Shown here piece by piece: positions 6,536 to 14,852 of a stretch of DNA of 64,000 nt (position 1 is its first letter; the number at the start of each line of letters is the position of its first letter). The notes beneath the pieces are model-generated. The model had not been told where the DNA came from. It was given only the letters and a program-made list of their open reading frames with translations, and ran no database searches. The position numbers were made by a program, and so were the translations under genes. The stretch lies in contig NZ_JALJXJ010000002.1 of assembly GCF_024170005.1 (NCBI RefSeq), forward strand, positions 186,001 through 250,000, in the 5' to 3' direction. Source of the DNA: Azospirillum lipoferum. GTDB taxonomy: Bacteria > Pseudomonadota > Alphaproteobacteria > Azospirillales > Azospirillaceae.

Positions 6536-9475
6536 TCAGGCCGGCGCGTCGGCCTCCCGCCGCTGGGCCACCGCGGCGAGGCGATAGAGTTCGTCGCCGT
6601 CCAGGATGATGACTATGCGGCCGTCATTCAGAAGGGAGACGCCGCCGACACCGGGCACCTCGGCAAGGCCGGGGTGGCTTTCGCGGACGAACAGGTCGCC
6701 GCGGCGCAGGAGCTTGTCGATCTCCAGCCCGATGCGACGGCTGCCCTGGCGCAGAACGACGACCAAGCGCTGGCCGGGACCCGACGGCGGCCAGTCCCCC
6801 TCGGCGGGGAAGCCGAGGGCGTCGGCGAGGCGGACCACCGGCAGAACCCGCTTGCGGCGCATGACCGTCCAGCAGCCGGAAACGCGGTGGAAGTCATCGG
6901 CGGTGAAGCCGCAGACCTCCTCGACGAAGCGGTCGGGAATCGCCAGGACCTGATCGTCGACCTGGACCAGCAGGGTGCGCAGGATCGCAGCCGACAGCGG
7001 CAGGTCAATGGCGAAGGCGGTGCCCGCCCCTTCCCGCGTGCGGATGGCGATGCTGCCGCCCAGCCGGGTGATGGCGTTGCGCACCACATCCATGCCGACG
7101 CCGCGGCCCGAGGTTTCGGTCACCGTTTCGGCGGTTGAGAAGCCGGGGGCGAAGATGAACTCGCGCACGGCATCCGCCGACAGGCGGAGGCTGTCCTCCT
7201 CCCCGATCAGGCCCTGGCGCACCGCCTTGGCGCGCACTGCCTCCGTCGCGATGCCGCGGCCGTCTTCGGCGATCTCCACCACCACGCGGCTGTTGCGCTG
7301 GATGGCGCGCAGGGACAGCGTCGCCTGTGCCGGCTTGCCGGCGGCCTCGCGGTCGGCGGGGGGTTCGATGCCGTGGTCGATGGCGTTGCGCACCATGTGC
7401 ATCAGCGGATCGTAGAGCATCTCCACCATGCTCTTGTCGATGCGCACCTCGCCGCCCTCGGTAGCGAAGCGCACCGACTTGCCCTGCACCCGTGCCAGTT
7501 CGCGCACGACACGGGGGAACTGGTTGAACAGGGTTTCGATGGGGACGACTCGCAGATCCAGCGCCGCCTCGCGCAAGCGGTCGACGGAGCGGCTGAGCTG
7601 GGTGTCGAGGTCGAGCAGGTCGCGACGGTGATGCTCCACCGCTTCGCGGAGGGCGCGCAGGTCGGGGTCGCCGGCACCGAGCCGCTCGGTCAGGGATGCC
7701 AGCGCACTTTCCAGCCGCAGATCGTTGGCGGTGGCGTTCAGGTCGCCGGACAGCAGGACCATGCCATCGATGCGGGCCATGAACCGGTCGATCACCTCGC
7801 CGGGCACACGCAACACGCCGCCCCCGGTGGACGCCGCCGGACGGACGGGTGGATTGGCGGGTGGCGGAGCGGTGGGTGTTGCAACTGGAGGGCCGGCGGA
7901 CTGCACCACCGGCAGGGAGGGTGCGTCCGGCGGCATTGTATCGGCCACGATCGGCTCTACGCCTTCGTCGACCGGGTCGGACGGCGCGCAGGCGCGGATG
8001 CGCAGGAAGCCGCCGCCGGGGTCGATGCCGGCCAGGGCATCGGCCAGGGCCGAAAGCTCCTGCGGCGAAGCGATCAGCACGCGCAGCCAGGTCTTGCCGT
8101 CGATGAACTCCGGCCAGTTGGTGATGGCGCGCACCTTGCTGCCCATCCACTGGACGAAGCCGGATGCCACCTCCGGCGAGGTTTCCAGGAAGGCGGTGAC
8201 CTCGTAGAGCCGCATCTCGGGGTCGGCGATGGCGGCGCGCAGATCGGCGGTGCTGTCGGGCGACAGGAAACGCAGAAGGCCGGAATCGAGACCGAGGGAC
8301 GACAGCTCCTCGACGGTCAGCGGCCTGCGCGCCTCCCCGGCCTCCCGCTCGGCGGAAACCACGTCGACAAAGGTGCGCAGGCGCCCTTCCAGTGCGTCCA
8401 CGCCGTCGGCGTCGAGGTCTTCGGCCGGTTCACGCGCCGCCCGCACCGTCAGATCGGCGAGTGCGGTGCGGGCGTCGGCCAGCAGGACCGGCCAGTCGGC
8501 ATGGTCGGCGGGGGCAGCCCGGCGCATCACGTCGGCCAGCACCCGCAGCAGGGCGGAGCCGCGCGGCAGCCGGACGATGTCCAGCGTCGCCGCCATGCGG
8601 TCGAGCAGCCCGGCCAACTCGGCAGCGGCGGACGCATCAGACAGCGCCGCCGGGTCGGCCAACAGCGCATCGGCGCGGGTACTGCCCTGGGCCAGGACCT
8701 GGGCGTTGTGGTCGGCCAGCAGGGTCGCCAGGATCGCCGCACCGGCATCCTTGCCCGTCAGCCGGCCGATGCGGGCGCTGGCGGTGGCGACGGACTGAAG
8801 CTCGCGCAGGATGGCGTCGGCATCGCGGGCGGCCAGCGCCTCGCGGAAACGGCGCAGCGTGTCGGCGAAGGGCAGGAAGTTCAGCCGTTCGCAAGCCAGC
8901 TCCAACCGGTCGGCGGTATCGTCGACGCTGCGGGTACCCTCCTCGTCCAGGCTGTCGAGGTCGAGCGCGCGGGTCAGCGTCGCCATGCCGTCGTGCAGCA
9001 GCCCGACGAACAGGCCGAGCATCCGCTCGTTCTCGTGCAGGCGCACCGGCGGTGGCGGCGGAGCGGGAGCGTGCCTGGTGGCAGGTGCCTCACCGCCCAG
9101 CAGGTCGAGCCGCGCCAGCAGGTCGGCCGGCGCCTGCCCGTCGCGGCGGTCGCGCATTCCGGAGTCGGCAAGCCCGCGCAGCGCGTCCAGCGCCTCCAGC
9201 AGCGGCGCGGCGACCTCCTCCGTCAGGGCCATCGCGCCGGTGCGCACGCGGCCGAGGATGGTCTCCGCCCGGTGCGCCACCGCCTCCATGGCGAAGAGAT
9301 CCATGGCGCGGGCAGCGCCTTTCAGCGAATGAAAGGAGCGGAACAGGGCTGCGATCCGCTCCGCCTCCGGCCCGTCGCCGGAGGTGGCGGACAGCAGCTT
9401 TTCCAGCAGGTCGAAATGCTCGCCGGCCTCGACGCCGAACTGCCGCCACAGGGTCTCGATCAGTTCGCTGCTCAT
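6536..9475 (-). CDS. cheA: Chemotaxis-type histidine kinase CheA, unusually long
   Basis: At 979 residues this is well above the roughly 650-750 of a standard CheA. P1 (Hpt): FRSFHSLKGAARAM places the phosphoacceptor at His49. P3 dimerisation helices start around residue 560 (VPGEVIDRFMARIDGMVLLSGDLN). P4 ATPase carries MHMVRNAIDHGIEP (N box), AEDGRGI (G1) and TSGRGVGMDVV (G2). P5, a CheW-like domain, closes the protein. Between P1 and P3 lie roughly 420 residues with no recognisable P2; they are Ala/Leu-rich helices and include a part resembling a degenerate second Hpt (MLGLFVGLLHDGMATLTRAL) and a segment (LTVEELSSLGLDSGLLRFLSPD...) I cannot assign. It is the last gene of the operon, 52 nt after the REC gene, and would phosphorylate that protein and CheB. 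Confidence 0.95.
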   Translation of the reverse strand: MSSELIETLWRQFGVEAGEHFDLLEKLLSATSGDGPEAERIAALFRSFHSLKGAARAMDLFAMEAVAHRAETILGRVRTGAMALTEEVAAPLLEALDALRGLADSGMRDRRDGQAPADLLARLDLLGGEAPATRHAPAPPPPPVRLHENERMLGLFVGLLHDGMATLTRALDLDSLDEEGTRSVDDTADRLELACERLNFLPFADTLRRFREALAARDADAILRELQSVATASARIGRLTGKDAGAAILATLLADHNAQVLAQGSTRADALLADPAALSDASAAAELAGLLDRMAATLDIVRLPRGSALLRVLADVMRRAAPADHADWPVLLADARTALADLTVRAAREPAEDLDADGVDALEGRLRTFVDVVSAEREAGEARRPLTVEELSSLGLDSGLLRFLSPDSTADLRAAIADPEMRLYEVTAFLETSPEVASGFVQWMGSKVRAITNWPEFIDGKTWLRVLIASPQELSALADALAGIDPGGGFLRIRACAPSDPVDEGVEPIVADTMPPDAPSLPVVQSAGPPVATPTAPPPANPPVRPAASTGGGVLRVPGEVIDRFMARIDGMVLLSGDLNATANDLRLESALASLTERLGAGDPDLRALREAVEHHRRDLLDLDTQLSRSVDRLREAALDLRVVPIETLFNQFPRVVRELARVQGKSVRFATEGGEVRIDKSMVEMLYDPLMHMVRNAIDHGIEPPADREAAGKPAQATLSLRAIQRNSRVVVEIAEDGRGIATEAVRAKAVRQGLIGEEDSLRLSADAVREFIFAPGFSTAETVTETSGRGVGMDVVRNAITRLGGSIAIRTREGAGTAFAIDLPLSAAILRTLLVQVDDQVLAIPDRFVEEVCGFTADDFHRVSGCWTVMRRKRVLPVVRLADALGFPAEGDWPPSGPGQRLVVVLRQGSRRIGLEIDKLLRRGDLFVRESHPGLAEVPGVGGVSLLNDGRIVIILDGDELYRLAAVAQRREADAPA

Positions 9476-9527
9476 GGATCACCGTTCAAGGGTCACCGCT
9501 CTGGAGAGGAGGTGCCGAACCGGAAAG

Positions 9528-9950
9528 TCAGGGCTTGGCAGGCGGGGCCAAGCCGGCGGCACGGCGGATGGCGGCGACGATGTCGTGGCCCTTCTTATGG
9601 GCGAGGTCGAGGCTCATGGTGCCGGACGGCTTGGCGATGATCTCCACCGCCCCCAGCGCGCGGGCCTCGTTCGCTTCGGGCGAGCCGACCTGGGCGACGG
9701 AGGAGATGATGATGACCTTGGCGCGCGACATCAGCGACAGATGTTCCATCACCTCCAGCCCCGACATCTCCGGCATCTCGATGTCGAGCAGGACGATGTC
9801 GGGCTTCAGGCTCTTGACCATTTCCAGAGCCACCTTGCCGTTTTCGGCCGCGCCGACGAGGGACAGCTCGTCGTCCGCGCGCACGATGTCGCCGATGATG
9901 GTGCGCATCAGCACCGAGTCATCGACCAGCAGGATCGTCGGCTTCGCCAT
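9528..9950 (-). CDS. cheY: Single-domain response regulator (CheY-like)
   Basis: A 140-residue receiver protein. The acidic pair is Asp10/Asp11, the phosphoacceptor Asp56 (IVLLDIEMPEMSG), the switch Ser83/84 (VIIISSVAQ) and the conserved lysine Lys107 (IIAKPSG). It is about 20 residues longer than standard CheY: after the lysine it continues with PSGTMSLDLAHKKGHDIVAAIRRAAGL, which resembles the linker that follows the receiver in CheB rather than a CheY C-terminus. It may therefore have arisen from a CheB receiver. It lies between cheB and cheA, and its start (ATG at 9950) has AGGAAG upstream. It could be the output regulator or a phosphate sink for CheA. Confidence 0.92.
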   Translation of the reverse strand: MAKPTILLVDDSVLMRTIIGDIVRADDELSLVGAAENGKVALEMVKSLKPDIVLLDIEMPEMSGLEVMEHLSLMSRAKVIIISSVAQVGSPEANEARALGAVEIIAKPSGTMSLDLAHKKGHDIVAAIRRAAGLAPPAKP

Positions 9951-10006
9951 GGGTGAAAACTTCCTATGTTTGCAGCGCCTGTCGGCTATCGGGTTCTGCT
10001 TGACTA

Positions 10007-11086
10007 TCAAGAGAGTGTGAAGAGGGCGTTCAGCTTGCGGGCGATTGACGCAACCGGCAACACCTCCGTGGCGGTGCCGGCGCGGATTGCCGCCCTTGGC
10101 ATGCCGTCGACCGCACAGGTTGCCGGATCCTGCACCAGAACGGGAAAGCGGCGCTCCGAAAAGGCGGATGAGCCGGCGCTGCCGTCGTCGCCCATCCCGG
10201 TGAGGATCACAGCGACCGGCGACTCCGCGGCCTCGGCAGCGCTGCGGAAGAGGCGGTCGGCCGAGGGGTGGTAGATGGCGCCGGCCGGATCGGCCGCATG
10301 CAGGGTGAAGCGGCCGGAAATACTGCGGCGCACCGTCCAATCGCTGCCGCCACGCAGGATGGTGACGGCGGCCGGGTCGAGCGTATCCCCGTCGGCGCCC
10401 TCCCCAACCGGCCGGCCGAGAGAGCGGGCGAGCGAAGCGGCGAAGCCGGCGGTGAAGCTGGCCGGCATGTGCTGCGCCACCACCAGCGGACAGGGCAATG
10501 GCCCCAGCGTGCCGAGCAGTTCCACCAATGCCACCGGCCCGCCGGTGGACACGCCGACGACCACGAGGTCGGGGCGGTGGCCGCGGACGGCGGGACGCGG
10601 TTGCGGAAGCGATTCGGGCATCGCTGCGACGGCTGGAGCCGGACCGGGGTCGGCGGCGCACTCCCCGGTCTGGGCCATGCGCCAGCGGCCCCAATGGCGC
10701 ACCTTCTCGGTCAGCTGGCGTTCGATCGACGCCATGTCGAAGGTGATGAAGGAGCTGTTCTTGCAGACGAAATCGACCGCCCCGGTCTCCAGCGCGCGGA
10801 TGGTGGCGGCTGCCCCCTCCGACGTTTCGTTGGAGACCATGATGCAGGGCGGCCCCTTCTCCGCGGCAATCGCCTGGACCGATTCGATGCCGTCCATGAT
10901 CGGCATGTTCAGGTCCATCGCGACCACATGCGGCTTCAGTTTGCGCGAAAGGCGCAACGCCTCGGCACCGTTGCGCGCCTCGCCGACGATCTCGATGTCC
11001 GCGGCCGGCTCCAGCATCTTGCGGAGCGCGATGCGGACGAAATTGCTGTCGTCGACCACCAGCAGGCGGATGCGCGGATCGGTCAT
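10007..11086 (-). CDS. cheB: Chemotaxis protein-glutamate methylesterase CheB
   Basis: 359 residues. An N-terminal receiver (acidic Asp12/13, phosphoacceptor Asp58 in VVAMDLNMPIMDG) is followed by a linker of about 35 residues and the methylesterase domain with the catalytic triad Ser180 (GVSTGG), His206 (AQHMPASFT) and Asp300 (LTGMGDDGS). It demethylates or deamidates receptor glutamates and is activated by CheA phosphorylation. The receiver's conserved lysine is in VCKNSS, without the usual Lys-Pro. The start overlaps the end of the upstream triple-CheW gene by 4 nt (ATGA), indicating translational coupling. Confidence 0.95.
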   Translation of the reverse strand: MTDPRIRLLVVDDSNFVRIALRKMLEPAADIEIVGEARNGAEALRLSRKLKPHVVAMDLNMPIMDGIESVQAIAAEKGPPCIMVSNETSEGAAATIRALETGAVDFVCKNSSFITFDMASIERQLTEKVRHWGRWRMAQTGECAADPGPAPAVAAMPESLPQPRPAVRGHRPDLVVVGVSTGGPVALVELLGTLGPLPCPLVVAQHMPASFTAGFAASLARSLGRPVGEGADGDTLDPAAVTILRGGSDWTVRRSISGRFTLHAADPAGAIYHPSADRLFRSAAEAAESPVAVILTGMGDDGSAGSSAFSERRFPVLVQDPATCAVDGMPRAAIRAGTATEVLPVASIARKLNALFTLS

Positions 11087-12513
11087 GGCGCGGCAATCCC
11101 TGCCGGTGGCGTCCCGGCGGGAAGAGCCCTGGTGCCGTCGGTCGCGGCGGCGGTCAGCCCCTCAGGCCGCAGCACCGGGATCAGGGCGTGGTCCAGTCGG
11201 ATGACGGCCGCGGTCAGGCGGTCGGACAGCGGGTCGACGTCCTCGGTGGCGATCTTGCGGATGCGCTGAACCTCATCGGCGATCACCGCCACGGCGCCGC
11301 CTTCGATCTCCACCAGGATGGCGATGCCGGGCGTGGCGGGGGTGGCGCCGATGGGCCCACGCGACAGCAGACGGCGCAGATCGAGGACCGGCAGGATACG
11401 GCCGTCCACGTCGGTCAGCCCGTCGAAGCTCTCCGCCCCCTTCGGCAGGCGCAGCCGGTCGCCAACTTCGACGACACGGCGAACCTTTTCGAATTCCAGC
11501 GCATAGATGCGCGCCTCCACCACCAGGGTGAGAAAGCGGCGGTAGAAGCGGCGCGGCAGGCGGCTTTCCGCCAGATCGTCGTCGGGATCGCCGCCGTCCG
11601 GCACGAAACGGCCGATGTCGTCGAGTTGATCGCCCAGCATGCGCGCCACGCTCCTCACGTCGAGCCAAGTGCCATCATAATCCACAATCCGGGCCGGTGC
11701 CCCGGCCTCTCCCGCACGCAGGCGGTCCAGCGGCACGCGCACCACGCCGCGCACACCGTCTACGCGCACACCAACCGGCCCCCGGCGGGTCCGCAGGACG
11801 ACGGCGTAACCGTTGGGCCGGTCACCGGCGCCGAGAGGGTCGGTGACCAGGATCGACCGCTTCTGCACCCGCGCCACGCCGCGGACCAGCGATGGCGCAT
11901 GGGGCAAGGGGCGCAGGTCGCCGACGGGGAAGACCAGCAGCAGATCAGCCATCTCCAGCGCCTGGGGCCGGCCGGCAGCCTCCACCAACAGCAGGCGGAT
12001 GCTGGAGCGCTCGCGCGATGGGTCGGGCGGATCGGCAGCGCCGCCGGTCAGCGCGTCGGCATCCATAAGTCCCGGAGCGGCAAGCGCGGCGCCACGTCCG
12101 AGCAGCATCAGATCGGGGTCGAGCAGGCGCAGGAACCGCTCGCCGTGGTGCAGCCGGCCAGCCACCGGCGTCCCGCCATCCTCTGGCTCCGCCGCGGACA
12201 GGGTCACCCGTTCCGCCGTCAGGGTGCCGCCGATACGGCCGGCGCGGAGTGCCAGCAACCCGGTTCCGGCGCGCAGCACGATCAGCAGGCCGCCGCGCCG
12301 CCCTCCCCCCCAGGCCAGACGCAGCGAGGGATAACCGGTGACGTCCAGCACCGGCAGGATGCGGCCGGCGACATTCGCCAGCCCCTCCACCTGCGGCGGG
12401 GAGAAGGGCAGCCGGGTGGTGCCGGTCGGCTCCGCCACCTCCTCCACCCGATCGGCGGCGACGGCGAAGGGCGTGCCGGCAATGTCGAAGGTGAGATATC
12501 CGCAGGGCCTCAT
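11083..12513 (-). CDS. Scaffold protein with three CheW-like domains
   Basis: A 476-residue protein made of three consecutive CheW-like folds: about 5-155 (YLTFDIAGTPFAVAADRVEEVAEP ... GLANVAGRILPVLDVTGY), about 170-300 (IRLLLVEAAGRPQALEMADLLLVFPV ... LVRGVARVQKRSILVTD) and about 330-455 (LTLVVEARIYALEFEKVRRVVEVGDRLRLP ... GLTDVDGRILPVLDLRRLL). CheW normally has one such domain and couples receptors to CheA; no single-domain CheW is present in this cluster, so this protein probably fills that role, possibly bridging several receptor or kinase P5 partners. It overlaps cheR and cheB by 4 nt on either side. The middle domain is the most divergent. Confidence 0.9.
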   Translation of the reverse strand: MRPCGYLTFDIAGTPFAVAADRVEEVAEPTGTTRLPFSPPQVEGLANVAGRILPVLDVTGYPSLRLAWGGGRRGGLLIVLRAGTGLLALRAGRIGGTLTAERVTLSAAEPEDGGTPVAGRLHHGERFLRLLDPDLMLLGRGAALAAPGLMDADALTGGAADPPDPSRERSSIRLLLVEAAGRPQALEMADLLLVFPVGDLRPLPHAPSLVRGVARVQKRSILVTDPLGAGDRPNGYAVVLRTRRGPVGVRVDGVRGVVRVPLDRLRAGEAGAPARIVDYDGTWLDVRSVARMLGDQLDDIGRFVPDGGDPDDDLAESRLPRRFYRRFLTLVVEARIYALEFEKVRRVVEVGDRLRLPKGAESFDGLTDVDGRILPVLDLRRLLSRGPIGATPATPGIAILVEIEGGAVAVIADEVQRIRKIATEDVDPLSDRLTAAVIRLDHALIPVLRPEGLTAAATDGTRALPAGTPPAGIAAP

Positions 12514-13421
12514 GCCCCCCCTCCCCGCCGGTAGGCGAGCGCGCGGTCGCCGCGGTGGCGGGCGAAGCCATGGCTGTCATCGAGCCGGTCGGTGGTGCCG
12601 AGCACCAGCCAGCCGCCCGGCGCCACCGCTGCGGTCAGCAGGGAGAGCGCCCGTTCGCGGCTGTCGTCGTCGAAATAGATCATGACGTTGCGGCAGGACA
12701 CGAGGTCGAAACCGCCGGCCGGCGCGCCGTCCGGCAGAGCCCCGTCCATCAGATTGTGGCGGGCGAAGCGCACGACCCGGCGGGCATCGTCACGGACCCG
12801 GCGATGCAGCGGCGCCTCGGGGCCGAGCGGCATGAACCAGCCTTCATACTCGGCCGGCATCTCGCGGAAGGGGCCGAGCCCCTCGCCGCCGTAACAGGCG
12901 TTGGTGGCCTGCCGCACGGCAATGCGGCTGAGGTCGGTGCCGAGGATCCCGATGGTCCAGTCGGATTCCAGACCATGGGCGGTGCGGCGCGCCTGCCCGG
13001 CGTCGGCCAGCGCCTCCAGCGTCACGATGGCAAGGCCGTAGGCCTCCTCCCCGGTGGCGCAGCCGGCGCTCCACAGCCGCAGCGTTCGGGTGGTGCCGCG
13101 CTCCGCGATCAGGCGGGGCAGCAGATGTCGGCGAAGGTGGACGTGGTGGGGCAGGTCGCGAAAGAAATAGGTTTCGTGGATCGTCAGATTCTCGATCAGG
13201 CTCAGCCAGTCCGGGCTGTCGGCCGGCGCCCCTTCGATCTGCGCCACCCACTGCTCCAGAACCGCCAGCGGCATCGCCGCCAGGATGCGCGCCAGCTTGC
13301 GTTCCAGCGGACGGTCATGGCGGATACCGGCCTTGCGCCGGACGTCGTCCAGCAGCCGCCGCACCAGATCGTACAGCGGGCCATCCGACCCCGTCGGCGG
13401 AGGAGCGGCGACGCCGGTCAC
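12510..13421 (-). CDS. cheR: Chemotaxis protein methyltransferase CheR
   Basis: 303 residues. An N-terminal helical domain (about 15-75) precedes a SAM-dependent methyltransferase domain with IHETYFFRD (about 82-90), the SAM-binding [17 protein letters not shown], the acidic [14 protein letters not shown], and [14 protein letters not shown], all hallmarks of CheR. It methylates receptor glutamates in the adaptation arm opposed to CheB. A C-terminal pentapeptide-binding or TPR extension is absent. The gene overlaps the upstream transducer and the downstream triple-CheW gene by 4 nt each. Confidence 0.95.
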   Translation of the reverse strand: MTGVAAPPPTGSDGPLYDLVRRLLDDVRRKAGIRHDRPLERKLARILAAMPLAVLEQWVAQIEGAPADSPDWLSLIENLTIHETYFFRDLPHHVHLRRHLLPRLIAERGTTRTLRLWSAGCATGEEAYGLAIVTLEALADAGQARRTAHGLESDWTIGILGTDLSRIAVRQATNACYGGEGLGPFREMPAEYEGWFMPLGPEAPLHRRVRDDARRVVRFARHNLMDGALPDGAPAGGFDLVSCRNVMIYFDDDSRERALSLLTAAVAPGGWLVLGTTDRLDDSHGFARHRGDRALAYRRGGGA

Positions 13422-14635
13422 GACGCCCGGAAGCGTTCGGCCAGCCGCCGCGTGTCGTCGGCCAGCCGGGACAGGTGGACCATTGTCGCCGTGATCTCCT
13501 CCGATGCGGCGGCGTTCTTGGAGGCGACGGTGCGGATGTTGCCGACGTTCGATTCGATCTCGACAATGTGGTCCTGCTGGCTTGCCATGGCGGCGGCCAC
13601 CGACTGGACCATGCGGTCGATCTGGGTCACCCGCTCGGCGATGCCGTCCATCATCTGCACCACCTCGGCCGTGGCGGTCATGCCCTCCTCCGCCATCGCG
13701 GCGGCGGCCTCGACGATCTCGGCGATCTGGCGGGCGCTCTCCACCGCGTTGTCGGCGAGCTTGCCGACCTCCTCGGCCACCACCTCGAAGCCCTTGCCCT
13801 GCTCGCCGGCCCGGGCGGCTTCGATCGAGGCGTTGACCGAGAGGATGTTGGTCTTCACGGCGATCTGGGTGATGGCCTCGGTGATGCGGCCGATGCGGCG
13901 GCTGTTGTCACCGATGGTCTGGGAGACGCGGACCAGCCGCGCCATCTCCGCCTTGCCGCGGTCGGCGAAGCCGGCGGTGACGCGCACCATGTCGGAGGCG
14001 GCGCGGGTGCTGTCGGTGACATCGGCGATGGCGCGGACGGAGCGGCCGACCGCGTTGACCACCCGGTCAAGATCCTCGGTCTGGATGGCCGCGCCGTCAG
14101 CGACCTGCGACACCGCGGTGCTGGCCTGCCCGGCGGCGACGGCGACCTGGGCAGCCTGCTGGCCGATATGGCGGAAGGACGCACGGGCGTCCTCCACCAG
14201 TGCCACCATCTCGCCATAGCGGCCGGGGAGAGGTGGGACGGCCGGTGCTATGCTCTCCGCCTCCCCCTCCTGGGTCAGGCGGCGCAGGGCGGCATGGAGC
14301 CTGTCCTGGGTCTGGGCAATGCGATCGAGGGCTGCGGCGACGCTCCCGGCCTCGTCACCACGGACGGTCAGCGCGGACAGATCACCCGGTTTGCCATCGG
14401 CGAGCTGGCCAGCCGCCGCCGCCAGCCGCCCTATCGCGTCGGACAGATCGAGCGCCAGAACACAACCGATCAGCAGCCCCAGGACAAGCGCCCCACCCGT
14501 GGCGAGCCACACGGTCGATGCCGTGATGTCGGGAATGGCGCGCGGCAGCAGAAGGGGAAGCAGCGCCGCGGCAGTGGGCAGAAGGACGGCTGTCCCGAAA
14601 CGGGGAAGGATCCGCAAGCTGGCCGGCAGGGACAT
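13418..14635 (-). CDS. Methyl-accepting chemotaxis transducer without a periplasmic sensor domain
   Basis: 405 residues and the first gene of the chemosensory operon. Two membrane helices at about 15-33 and 41-63 are joined by only a few residues (AIPDITAST), so there is no room for a ligand-binding domain. A HAMP-like stretch (about 64-115) and a cytoplasmic signalling domain follow, with the receptor tip [20 protein letters not shown] and [22 protein letters not shown]. It may sense through the membrane, HAMP or partner receptors. AGGAG stands upstream of the ATG at 14635. Its signalling region is nearly identical at DNA level to the divergent receptor downstream, in inverted orientation. 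The 4-nt overlap with cheR ties the pair. Confidence 0.93.
   Translation of the reverse strand: MSLPASLRILPRFGTAVLLPTAAALLPLLLPRAIPDITASTVWLATGGALVLGLLIGCVLALDLSDAIGRLAAAAGQLADGKPGDLSALTVRGDEAGSVAAALDRIAQTQDRLHAALRRLTQEGEAESIAPAVPPLPGRYGEMVALVEDARASFRHIGQQAAQVAVAAGQASTAVSQVADGAAIQTEDLDRVVNAVGRSVRAIADVTDSTRAASDMVRVTAGFADRGKAEMARLVRVSQTIGDNSRRIGRITEAITQIAVKTNILSVNASIEAARAGEQGKGFEVVAEEVGKLADNAVESARQIAEIVEAAAAMAEEGMTATAEVVQMMDGIAERVTQIDRMVQSVAAAMASQQDHIVEIESNVGNIRTVASKNAAASEEITATMVHLSRLADDTRRLAERFRAS
13695..13906 (-). repeat. Inverted near-identical repeat, copy in first transducer
   Basis: About 210 nt encoding the receptor tip, almost identical (a handful of substitutions by eye) to the reverse complement of 16359-16566 in the divergent transducer. 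Such identity at silent positions suggests recent duplication or gene conversion. Confidence 0.75.
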
Positions 14636-14852
14636 CGCAGTACAGGCTCCTTAGGAACGACCAGCGGCACCCCGCGACACCCCGCGGAGACCGCATGCCA
14701 CCCTTATGACTTGCCGGATGCACCCCAACCGAAGCAAGGTGATTCCGGCATATGGCCCGGGATGCCGCCCTTCGCGTGCGGCATTCGCCGTCCGCCCATC
14801 CGCTCAACCCGGCACCGCCCTTCGCGGCGGCCTTGATTGGACCTCCACCGGC

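Noticed and set aside
7373..9640. Long plus-strand open frames antisense to cheA
   Set aside because: Shadows of a high-GC gene; the cheA frame carries all kinase motifs.
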